DNA of 20,614 bases from Intoshia linei (lineage: Eukaryota > Orthonectida > Rhopaluridae): positions 1 to 20,614 of the forward strand of contig LWCA01000572.1 of the NCBI GenBank assembly GCA_001642005.1, written 5' to 3'. Positions 11,601-19,385 of this stretch are shown here, in pieces. The notes below the pieces were generated by a model. It searched no databases, had not been told where the DNA came from, and saw only the letters and a program-made list of their open reading frames with translations. Position numbers and translations under genes: made by a program. Within the stretch, counting starts at the first letter, position 1, and each line of letters starts with the position of its first letter.

Positions 11601-13413
11601 AACATTAATATTTTTAACTCATCATAAGAAGATACTGAATATACAGGTTTATTTACAATTTTATTTTTTTATGGAATTTAAGCTTAATTATATCTAATAA
11701 ATTGAATGGGATCACAAAATTATTGTTAACATTCTATATAAAAATGCTAACCAAATAAAGTTAAGTGCGAATTGTTCATTTAAATTAAAAGGTAATGTGA
11801 AATTCAAGTTTAGGAATGAAGTCCGCCCTCGGCAGAGCTAGGTGCTATTTGTACGTAGTACAAAATAGCCAAGCTAGTAATGTAATATCCATTTTACAAC
11901 TTTTTTTTTAATTTTTGCCACTGTGAACGGGTTCTACTTTAATAATAATAATAATTACCGGATAAATATTCGTTTTTATATCAGGAATACAACCTTTCTT
12001 ATATTTAAGAAAGTTTCCTCGGAATGGGATAAGTTTCGGATATAAAGGACCATCGGTCAAAATGGACATTTTGTCAGAAAATAATCCTCCAGCGGTAATA
12101 ACGTACTTTGATTTTACCGAGTTGGTCACATTCTACTTGAATTTATAAATATTCCAAGTATGGTTACGTTTTTTTTGCAAATTGTTTTGACTGTGTCGCC
12201 ATCCATTTCAAATTTTTGGCACTCGTGTTCTAAAAGAATATCGCCACCCATGTCTTTAAAATCCTTTCCAAAACTTTCCGTTACCATGTGCCAGTCTACA
12301 ATACCCGTATCATTCAAATATATGGCGCGTAGACCCTATTGCGATTATAATAAAAATTTTAGTGCATATACTGAACATAAGGGTTCGATTGATTTAATGG
12401 CATTGATATTGTCTAAAAATTCAACATTGAGTTTGTTCCTTTTTGATCGTTCATAAATAACATCCAACATTTTAAAGTGATGTGGTTTTGTCGCAACAAT
12501 CAACTATTTATAATGTAATAATCTATTTAAAATGTAGTCCTGAATGGGAGAAAAGTGAATTTATGAATAAGATTTTTTAATAAGATATATAAAAAATTTT
12601 CTGAATCAGTCATTTTGCCATTTCAGTCATGAAGAATTTTCTTTAATTTTAAATTTTTTCAATATCCATCATTCAAAAATCCACTTTTACCAAACCTTAA
12701 GGAAAAAATCCCTTTTATCAAACCTTCAAATACAATCCAAACGGACGGTAACATATATTGCTTGTACAGTTTGCATTAAAAAAAATTTCATTCGATAATT
12801 GCAAGGTTATTACAATTCTAATATTTAATTGCATATTATTACTTAGTATGATTCACTATTCAGAATTTTTTTACTGTGATTCACTATTTAGAAATTTTTT
12901 TACTGTGATTTACTGTTTAGTGTGACCGGTATTTTGTCGTAGTAAATATACTTATAAATTGAAATTTAACTTAAATGTTCATTTTTCTTCATCTTATAGT
13001 ACGACAAAAATATGGTCAGGCTACTTAATAATAAAACCTTTCCGCATTGATTATGTTTAATTTTTTTTTCCTTCAAATAATCATAACTTCGCCTCATACC
13101 CTCAGTACACAATTTGGCTTTCAAAGATTCTGGTCTATAGTAAACTCCTGCATGAATTACTCCACTAAAAGTTGTGAATTGTGTAACCAAAAGTACCTGT
13201 TATATTTGGATTGATGTAAACCTAATCAAAAAAATTTATTGAACTATGTACCCTAAATTCTAACCTAACGATTTTTCCTTTTCAATCATTGCTATACATA
13301 ATTTGCTGTTTTTGAGTAGCAACTGTCTGCATATAGCGGCTCCAACAATCCCTATTATTACTGAACACTTTTTTTAAATAAATACCTCCACCAATAACTG
13401 CAATGTCATACAT
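5670..13413 (-). CDS. L-2-hydroxyglutarate dehydrogenase, 10 exons, 415 aa
   Basis: This is the FAD-dependent enzyme that oxidises L-2-hydroxyglutarate to 2-oxoglutarate, normally in mitochondria. Exons in transcription order: 13413-13386, 13351-13265, 13221-13197, 13164-13038, 12503-12372, 12335-12168, 12132-11959, 10636-10479, 10367-10236, 5886-5670. All introns are GT-AG, all phases agree, and the spliced length is exactly 416 codons including TAA. Motifs: dinucleotide-binding GGGIVG (8-13), HQSKYNSGVIHAG (41-53), TGIVDW (143-148), AGGLFSD (203-209), PFRGNF (225-230), NIYPVP (244-249), FLGVHFTP (255-262), GVRAES (348-353) and PSPACTSSLAIA near the C-terminus. Length matches the mature human enzyme (463 aa with leader), but there is no presequence: the ATG is three codons before the FAD fold. 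Introns 1, 2, 3, 5 and 6 are 34, 43, 32, 36 and 35 nt. Introns 7 and 9 (1322 and 4349 nt) carry transposons. AATAAA at 5674-5669 overlaps the stop codon. No disabling change was seen. Confidence 0.95.
6280..6450. mobile_element. Possible hAT-type MITE
   Basis: The left end CTGTGTTCGCCAAAGTGCG and the right end read inward, CAGTGGTCGTCAAACTT, match at most positions with opposite orientation, and both resemble common hAT MITE termini. The 171-bp unit has no coding capacity. The flanks (TGGTATTA on the left, GTTTTATA on the right) do not form a clean 8-bp duplication, so boundaries and class are tentative. Confidence 0.5.
7026..7208. mobile_element. MITE with GAGCCATTCA termini and TA flanks
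   Basis: The left end GAGCCATTCA and right end TGAATGGCTC are perfect inverted repeats, each flanked outside by TA (7024-7025, 7209-7210). A second inverted pair lies further in (GGATGCTCTAAAG on the left, CTTTAAGAGCATCC on the right). The 183-bp length, lack of coding capacity and TA flanks suggest a Tc1/mariner-type or related MITE. TTA and TAA at the two borders also leave PIF/Harbinger open. Confidence 0.75.
7220..8208 (-). mobile_element. Internally deleted pogo/Tigger-like element
   Basis: The element starts with CAGTCAGACCTGTATATATT after TA (7218-7219). It ends with a degenerate inverted counterpart (AGTATTAAATATACAGTG, then TA at 8209-8210). GTTCACTATA motifs recur near both ends, in the subterminal regions. 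TA flanks and a CAG start fit the pogo branch of Tc1/mariner. It carries the remnant at 7570-8000, which supports the family. It lies in L2HGDH intron 9, apparently without harming the gene. The right end is approximate. Confidence 0.7.
7570..8000 (-). pseudogene. Pogo-type transposase remnant joining its DNA-binding N-terminus to its C-terminus
   Basis: The main open frame (7896-7570, 108 codons) begins MAKKYKLSLGCINGIIKN, the second helix-turn-helix of the CENP-B/pogo DNA-binding region, where families typically read IAKKYxVSxSTISxILKN. It continues into EKLFEWIEFKRLKHFILSDE, matching the CENP-B-type second DNA-binding half (LxxWFxxxRxxxxPISG). It then passes straight to ETTIHIYEALCISKQLQ, which looks like the C-terminal tail. 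The whole DDE catalytic core is missing. Upstream, KRKNLS and a helix-like stretch are visible in another frame (about 7900-7980), interrupted by stops. The product cannot catalyse transposition. Confidence 0.7.
8546..8990. mobile_element. hAT MITE, 445 bp
   Basis: The ends CAGTGCTTTCCAACC and GGTTGGAAAGCACTG are perfect 15-bp inverted repeats, followed inward by TTGGCGACACAC on both sides. Flanks CATTACTG (8538-8545) and CACTACTG (8991-8998) form an 8-bp duplication with one mismatch. It has no coding capacity. These termini are familiar from hAT MITEs of many animals. It lies in L2HGDH intron 9. Confidence 0.92.
10662..11877 (+). mobile_element. Helitron-like non-autonomous element (copy A, near full length)
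   Basis: The 5' end TTCTTACTTACATAAAATG followed by TTTGTTTGTCTATGTGT has the TC...ATAAAAATG...TTTGT look of many insect Helitron starts. The 3' end has CCCTCGGCAGAGCTAGG (a GGCAGAGCC-type hairpin), then an imperfect hairpin around TTTGTACGTAGTACAAA, then CTAG at 11874-11877 followed by T, as expected for Helitrons, which insert between A and T without target duplication. The interior holds repeated units of roughly 117 bp (GGTCAAAA.CCCCATTGTCC-type motif at about 10818 and 10935) and long A/T runs. There are no Rep/helicase motifs. It fills intron 7 of L2HGDH, leaving only about 106 bp of original intron. Small frames inside it (for example 11390-11581) are not genes. Confidence 0.65.
12336..12371 (-). 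other. 36-nt intron (L2HGDH intron 5)
   Basis: Reads GTATATGCAC...TCGCAATAG on the minus strand. It separates IKSIEPLCS from GLRAIYLNDTGIVDW, in phase 0. Reading through would meet the TAA in TTATAATCG, so it cannot be coding. The neighbouring 35-nt intron 6 (12133-12167, GTAACC...TTCAAGTAG) behaves the same way. Confidence 0.88.
12849..12920. repeat. 28-29 bp tandem repeat, about 2.5 copies
   Basis: TGATTCACTATTCAGAATTT with its T-run and ACTG tail (12849-12876) is followed by a near-identical unit (12877-12905) and a partial third (TGATTTACTGTTTAG from 12906). It lies in L2HGDH intron 4 (12504-13037, 534 nt), which otherwise shows nothing recognisable. Confidence 0.85.
13165..13385 (-). 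other. Cluster of three minimal introns around a 25-nt micro-exon (L2HGDH introns 1-3)
   Basis: Intron 1 (13352-13385, 34 nt, GTATTT...AATAATAG) splits a Gly codon of the FAD motif. Intron 2 (13222-13264, 43 nt, GTTAGA...TTGATTAG) and intron 3 (13165-13196, 32 nt, GTACTT...CTTTTAG) flank the 25-nt exon 13197-13221. Only this splicing yields the conserved HQSKYNSGVIHAG. Reading through intron 3 gives VTQFTTFSGV instead, which lacks the family pattern. Confidence 0.88.
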
Positions 13414-13490
13414 AAATAAAAAATTTAAAATAGGTTACGCAATAAAAAATAAAGTAATGAATGTAACAATTTAATTTTTACAGCTACTAA
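13414..13490 (-). promoter_or_regulatory. 77-bp gap between the Lines-like stop and the L2HGDH start
   Basis: The gap is AT-rich. A polyadenylation-signal variant ATTAAA sits 16 nt after the Lines-like stop (13475-13470); there is no AATAAA on the minus strand. The only nearby AG that could accept a trans-spliced leader lies right after the stop codon (around 13480). No TATA or initiator is identifiable. Such a short gap leaves little space for both a terminator and a promoter. Confidence 0.5.
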
Positions 13491-16400
13491 CTACACTGTG
13501 TTTTCAGTATACAACTCGATTTGTAAACAAAATAAAGATATCATGTTGATAAGAGGATCATAATTGTAATTCTCAAAATTAACCAATCTAATTAAAGATT
13601 CTCTAAATCGCTGAGTCATAGATACAAAATTCTTTAGAAATAGTTTCGTTTGTGGATAATGTAAACCTTTGGGTTTTGTTCTTTTTTTCATTTGTTTAAT
13701 ACACAATTTAAAATATAATTGAATAAAATTAACGAATGCTCCATTTTTGTCGTTATTTATGTAATCAATAAAAAGAACTTGATCAAAATTGATACTTTCG
13801 GTAAAATTATACATGAGGATGTGTACATTTAAAATTTCAATGGGTAGTGATTCATAAAAACAATTATGACAATTTCGACAATTTTCCAAATTTATTAGCC
13901 AGTTCTCATAAATATATGCAGCGTCGTCATTCAAGTTTTCAACACTTTCAAAAACAAAATTCAGCTTCACCATTCTTGTACATAGTTCAATCATATGGTC
14001 GTCGTCTTTAATAAAAATCTTCATTAAATGATTCATTGTCGAATAAACGTTGTTGATTTTAGTAAACAGTTCATCTAAAATTAACTATAAATTCCAATTA
14101 AAATTATTGTAAATTACGAAAAATATTGAAATCTTTTAAAGTTGAATTATTTACAAATTGGTCCAAGTAAAATATCATTTCATTTAAAAATATTAAAATA
14201 AATAATCGAATAGAAACATTGTCCTGTTTTTGAACGCATGTTATAAATTTTAACCGACAGAATCGGTTATTTATTAATGTTTCAAAACTTTCCAGTAAAG
14301 CATAGTCATTGAATATTAACTGAAAACTCGAATTAGCAGGACAAGACTTTTCTTTTAAACGTTGATATTTCAATAGATAAGAGAATGTATTTCGAGTTAA
14401 TAGGGTTCTATCAACACATGTATCACAGGAATATTTACAGGTCATTATTATTGATGATAAAAGATGTATACAGTGTTTACATAACATGACAAACCATTGG
14501 TCCATTTCAAAGAAAAGGTTCTCTCTTCTTTTATGACATTTTATAATTTTATACATCAATTTTGGTAAAGTCTTAACATTTTGCAAATAATATTTTTTTA
14601 GTTGTACATTGTTAATATTGAGCAGTTTGGTAAAAACAATTCCAATGTATTTATAAACAAAATGGGAAAACTCTTTAAAAGTAAAATATAAAAATTGTAC
14701 TTAATTCAAAATACCTGGATAATCATTAATACTACTCAAAAATTTCATAAGTTCTGTCCAAATTATCAAATTGACGTTATCAAAATTTACATTTTCAAAA
14801 TAGTTTTGGTAAAAATCTAAACCACAATGTATAATATATAAATAGTTTAAGCATATCATATTCAATGAATTCTCAGAGTAATAATCAGTTAAAATAGATA
14901 AATAATTATCGGAATTTTTTAAGTAATAACGGTTAAATTGTAATTTTATTTATTGAATCACATTCTCATTTAAAATATTACGAATATTTTGAGCTGATTA
15001 TGCAATATTATACTCATCAGGTAAAACGTGGCGAATATGTCTACGAAACCAAAAAAACCTACATTCTGTGAAATATTTTTAAACTTTTATATTTTAAAAT
15101 ATTACTTATTTGTCATTGGAAGAGTTATTAAAGATTTCATAATATATCAATTAATAAGCATAATACGGTGCGACACTGAAAAATACAACATCTTAAAATA
15201 TATATAATTATAATCCTCTCAGTTCAGAGCAGATAATTCTTTTCAGATTTTTTTTTTGAGAAACGTTATTCCAATTTAAAATTCTAGATATTTTACATGA
15301 CTATTTTAACCCAAATGTACGTATTCGTTTAATTTCATTATTTATTTTGCTTTACTATTAATATATTAATTATACTTAAAGTTAAAATATGTTATTTTGA
15401 GTTCTAAGCTTTGGAATAAATTCCCAACATCTGGTAACTCTGTAATAAATTATAAAAATAAACAAAAGTTTTATATTAAACATTTTATATTAATTTAACG
15501 AACACAGGCCAGTAGCGGATCTGGGTGGGGTGCAGGGCGGTTCAATAAATTATAATAAAAATACAAATTTAAATACATTTATGATTTAAACATATGAGTT
15601 TAGCTCCTAATAATTATTTCGCCCCTGGCAGAAAATCCTAGATCCGCCACTGCCCTAGGAATATAGTTTTGGACCCAATCGGTAACTACTAGCCAATGGT
15701 AAAATTGGATATATAAGTTTTTTCTAATAAATGAGCTACAATCATTGTAGTACAATGTAGAATACAATAATGTCGTTTATTTTTATAATAGGTTTACAAA
15801 TAAAATACGAGACGATAAAAAATAATAGAAAAAAACATTAAGTTTTTTTAAAGTGAAAATATTTATTTTTTGGTGGTACAAATAGTCATGAAATTGAAAT
15901 AGCTAATATGTAGTTATGTGAACCTGTTCGAAGAAAAATAGTTTTATTGTCATGTATTACTACGCAAAAGTTTTTTTAAAAATAATTTAACCCTTTCACT
16001 GTCTAATACTATTTTATGATGCATCACCACACGTCTGGAATTTATGTTTTAATTTAAACTTGTATTATTTTTAAATTACCTATGTGAAAATGTATGAAAA
16101 TAAAAGAATAAAGTTTTTCAAAATTATGCTGTGTATATCAGAATACACAGACGTGTGAAGTGAAACTTCTGTGTATAGTATAGAATACACAGACAGTGAA
16201 ATGGTTAAGTAGGTTTAAAAACACCTAAAATTTATATGCTCAATTTAATGAAATTATGGGAAAGTGAAAAAAATATTTACGAAATTAAAACTTAATTTAC
16301 TCATTATAAAACTAAAAAAAAATTGCAATAATATTTAAAAAACGAGAAATAAACATAAAGGTGAACCTTTAATTTTTGATGCATAACGTAAATTCGATTC

Positions 16401-16622
16401 AAGCCAAATATATAAAACCTTTCGCATCAAATGTATGATATTGGCATCGATGTTCAGATTCACAACAGATATATATTGGTGAATTAAAATAACTGAGCAA
16501 TCAGTGATTAAAATTGGTTTGCATTCAACTATCTTTTGCAAATCGATTAATATTGAATTTAATTCGCGTTTCTTCAGATTATTGTTTATATCTAGATTTA
16601 ATATACGTGAAAATGCATCCAT
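13491..16622 (-). CDS. Lines (LINS1)-like protein, 4 exons, 581 codons, with two in-frame stops
   Basis: Exons: 16622-16367, 15065-14715, 14672-14118, 14074-13491 (stop TAG). Introns: 1301 nt (with MITEs), 42 nt and 43 nt, all GT-AG. All split codons and phases agree. The fourth exon holds the best family match: VHILMYNFTESINFDQVLFI followed by DY and a region ending FIQLYFKLC, matching the human LINS1 pattern PHCIFLFFLKxIxFDxxVLLDFLISxExxFLxYFxxYLK. The C-terminal SLIRLVNFENYNYDPLINMI resembles the short LINES_C domain. The rest is helical, Leu/Ile/Asn-rich, as expected of an alpha-helical repeat protein. Lines is known as a regulator of segmentation and Wnt-related signalling in Drosophila. 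Two TAA codons (codons 108 and 124; 15000-14998 and 14952-14950) interrupt exon 2, each where Gln would fit. Either the gene is decaying, or a 156-nt intron (15027-14872, GTTTTA...TACTCTGAG, phase 0) removes them, giving about 529 aa. Its stop is 77 bp upstream of the L2HGDH ATG. Confidence 0.62.
15510..15652. mobile_element. Short MITE with CAGTRGCGGATCT termini
   Basis: The left end CAGTAGCGGATCT and right end read inward CAGTGGCGGATCTAGG are inverted matches over 13 bp with one difference. The unit is 143 bp with no coding capacity. These termini are widespread in arthropod MITEs and resemble hAT ends, but I see no clear 8-bp duplication. It lies in intron 1 of the Lines-like gene. Confidence 0.75.
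15991..16204. mobile_element. piggyBac-like MITE (TTAA flanks)
   Basis: TTAA at 15987-15990 and 16205-16208 flank inverted ends CCCTTTCACTGTC and GACAGTGAAATGG (one mismatch). The TTAA target and CCY start are the signature of piggyBac. Inside, near the right end, CTGTGTAT...ATACACAG palindromes occur twice in a row (about 16130-16150 and 16169-16193). It lies in intron 1 of the Lines-like gene. Confidence 0.8.
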
Positions 16623-17026
16623 ATAAATTTAAATATTTGATTAATTGGGCGAGATTGCGTACAGTAATGTAAGATAAAGTCAGAGAGATTTATTGAATTG
16701 ACCAATTTTTCAAAGTTGAAATTGAAGAAATTGAAAGAAACTAGAAATATCTGTACATAACTTAATTTTCACTTTTTTTAATTTCTATAGTTGTAGTTTT
16801 TTTGTTAATGATTTCAAATTTTTAACAAATTGTAAATTCAAAATTAAACAAAACAATTCAAAATCAATACAAATGAGTATTACAAATTTCACAGCGAAAG
16901 TTTCACTTAACTTGAAAATTCTTTACAAAGTTTTATAATTAACTTTTAACATGTAAAAGTATTATCAACCATTTGGGTGTTGATTAAAATAAAATGTTTT
17001 CTTTTCATCAAAAAAGAATTTGTACA
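16623..17026. other. Upstream region of the Lines-like gene
   Basis: This AT-rich sequence holds the presumed promoter of the minus-strand gene cluster, but no TATA box or other core element can be distinguished in such AT-rich DNA. No gene is seen. Confidence 0.4.
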
Positions 17027-17860
17027 AATTACATTTATATAAGATTGAATGTCTGTGTGTTACTGTGCAATATATTTAAAAAATTAACAGTCGTAGAATT
17101 AAAAAACCCAATTTCTAATACAGTTTTTCGCAGGGATGTTGATATCTATGTTTAATTTCCGAATTTGAGTCCTTAAGGGTCGAAAAACTAATGTTCCCTT
17201 TTTTTTTATAAATAAAACATCCCAAACGTTTAGTAAAACCAATTCTGGGGCACTTTTTAAAAGCATTATCATTGTCGTAAATATTAGCCTCAGAAACACA
17301 TCTACATGGTCAAAAGCCCAAATTGCCCTTTGTTTTAAAAATTAAAAATGTCCTAACATTTTATAAAATAAATTCTCGGATATTTTTTAAAATCACAGCA
17401 ACATCATAAATGGCAACCTCAAAAAAGTGAATTTTCACAATCAAAACTACAGATTACCCTTTTTATAAAAAATGAAAATAGGACCTTATTTAAAAATTCG
17501 AAAGAATGACAGTTGATACATCTATATTCAGTTAACACTCACAAAAAATTTCCATCTGACAAAGTGATGCCTTCACGGTCAAAAAAGCACTTTAGTATTC
17601 ATTTTTTTTATATCGCAACTATTATATTAAAACAAAAAATTTGAAATAATTAACGGTCCTATAATTAAAAAAAAAAAATTATTCTGATACAGCTTATTCC
17701 AATTGATGTAAATACAAAATTTCAACCTCAGAAATGTACGCATTCCCGGTGAAAAATAATTTAATATATTATTAACCAATATTTTTTAAATGTTCGGATT
17801 AACATAAAAAATGTAAATATTCATCCTACAATTTCAAAAAAAATGTTCATAAGGGTTCAT
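17027..17860 (+). mobile_element. Helitron-like element, 3'-truncated (copy B)
   Basis: It starts with TTTATATAAGATTGAATG then TCTGTGTGTTACTGTG. It follows copy A throughout, with strong matches around CCTTCACGGTCAAAAAAGCA and CGCATTCCCGGTGAAAAATA, and ends where copy A has its CAATTTTAAAAATAATGTT block. Three tandem units of about 132 bp (motif GGTCAAAAGCCCAAATTGCC and relatives near 17176, 17308 and 17440) make up its 5' half. The terminal hairpin and CTAG are absent. The minus-strand frame 17099-17299 lies inside it and is not a gene. Confidence 0.6.
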
Positions 17861-18260
17861 GACCATTTTGATATAATTGTGGATCAATTGGAAGCACGTA
17901 ACATTTAATTTTTATTCTTTACATTGCGCGTTGTACTATCTATTTTAAATGAAAGGTTGGTATACATTTTATGAATTTTTAATCATTTACAAAGAATTAT
18001 TTTTTTAATGGTTCATCGAATTCATATACAAATGGGTTTCTCCATGACGAAAACATTTTGACGATGCTACATTTTTATTAACATTGTATTAGTATTAAAT
18101 ACTTATGTAGAATGAACACTGGAAAAATTTACATAAATATGTGTGTAAATATTATAAAATGGATATACATTTGTTAACTCGATCACGATTGCTTTTGCTG
18201 TTGATGCTTAAAAAGGTTATTTTTTTTGTTATAACAGTAGCTTGTCATTTATATCTTTTA
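17861..18260. other. Sequence between Helitron-like copies B and C
   Basis: No gene or recognisable repeat is seen here. Confidence 0.45.
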
Positions 18261-18725
18261 TCTTTATTAAAATGAATACCCGTTTGTGTTACCGTTTAAT
18301 TATAACATTAAAAATCACAATTTATAATACAGTTTTTCGAGCGTAAGGTTTTAGTGTACATTTCATGTTTAGAAATTGAGTTGTTCATGTTGAAAAACCC
18401 AACTAACTTTTTTTTATAAAATAAAATAAATTATAGAATTTAAAAAAATGTGACATTGGTATTTTTAGTTATACATCTGTAGTTTTAAAAATCATGATCA
18501 TTATCATATATCGCACCCACAAAAACTTGCATCTTAATTATCAAAATCCTATAGGACTCTTTATTTTTGAAATGAAAAAGAGTATAAGGATTTTAACAAA
18601 ATCACATTTAATACAGTTAAAATGTCACATTTTTAATCACAGAGCAACGCTTTCATGTCAATTACTCAGAAGGCCGCACCAAATGGTTAATATTGTTTCA
18701 CGTTTTTACCTGCATTACCATAATA
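18261..18725 (+). mobile_element. Helitron-like element, diverged 5' copy (copy C)
   Basis: It starts TCTTTATTAAAATGAATACC then GTTTGTGTTACCG. It shares TAATACAGTTTTTCG with copy B, and the motif series of A-rich runs separated by TCAAAAYCC-like units. The 3' half is missing or too diverged to follow. The 78-codon plus-strand frame 18494-18730 lies inside it and shows no protein similarity I can recognise. Confidence 0.5.
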
Positions 18726-18994
18726 AATAAATATAACATTTTGAATTATAGATTTTAGAAATTTAGATTTATTTTAGAAAAGAAACGTCAACTGTAAAGA
18801 TGCAAACGGGGATGATGTATCATTCAATGATTTAATATCACGTAAATATTTTATTATTAAATTTTTAAACGTAATTGAATAAAGTTGTTATGAAACTCTA
18901 AGAATATAAATAAGGCAAAAGTTTTTGGTCATGGTGAAAAATTAAGGTTCAGTTATATGAAACTATTTTTAAATTGAAATTAATTTATTGTAAA

Positions 18995-19265
18995 TCCTTA
19001 CTTATATAAAATGCAATATTTGTTTGCGTGTGTTATCATTTATTTCAATAACTACCAGTCATATAATATTATAAAGACCACATTTCAATTACAGTTTTAG
19101 TCTGGAATGTTAGCAAAATAAATTTCAACATCCCAAACTCACATCTTACGGGTCAAAAATCCAATTATCCTTTTTTTTGAAAATCAAAAGTTTTCGAGAA
19201 TTTAAAAAAATATACACTATGATTCGGATTTTAAAATCATAAATATTATCATAAATTTTAAATTT
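18995..19265 (+). mobile_element. Helitron-like element, 5' fragment (copy D)
   Basis: It begins TCCTTACTTATATAAAATGC after AAA, then TTTGTTTGCGTGTGTTATC. It matches the first about 270 bp of copy A closely, including CCCAAACTCAYATCTTACGG and the CGAGAATTTAAAAAAATATA block. The match fades at about 19260. It is the third copy in the same direction within 2.3 kb and lies just before the first visible SMYD exon. Confidence 0.6.
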
Positions 19266-19385
19266 AAATTTAAATTTCATATAAAAATTTTTCAAAATAA
19301 TGGGACCCACCACGTATTATCAGAGTTTGACATGGCTGATGTACATTTATATTATCATACTTTTATAGATAAAGTAATCGTTTAG

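Noticed and set aside
12160-12456. 98-codon plus-strand open frame
   Set aside because: It is antisense to L2HGDH exons 5 and 6, whose conserved protein reads on the minus strand; the plus frame has no family pattern.
14950-15000. Alternative genetic code in which TAA encodes Gln
   Set aside because: L2HGDH and the 151-aa gene both end naturally at TAA, and no TAA interrupts the L2HGDH exons.
15140-15180. ATG-led open stretch on the minus strand upstream of Lines exon 2, with a GT donor 40 nt before the acceptor
   Set aside because: Joining it to exon 2 gives the wrong phase and an immediate stop, whereas the exon at 16367-16622 joins in the correct phase.
16120-16200. Possible tRNA or structured RNA because of stacked hairpins
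   Set aside because: No cloverleaf or conserved A/B boxes; the hairpins belong to the TTAA-flanked MITE.
17099-17299. 66-codon minus-strand frame
   Set aside because: It lies wholly in Helitron-like copy B and crosses its tandem units; no coding signature.
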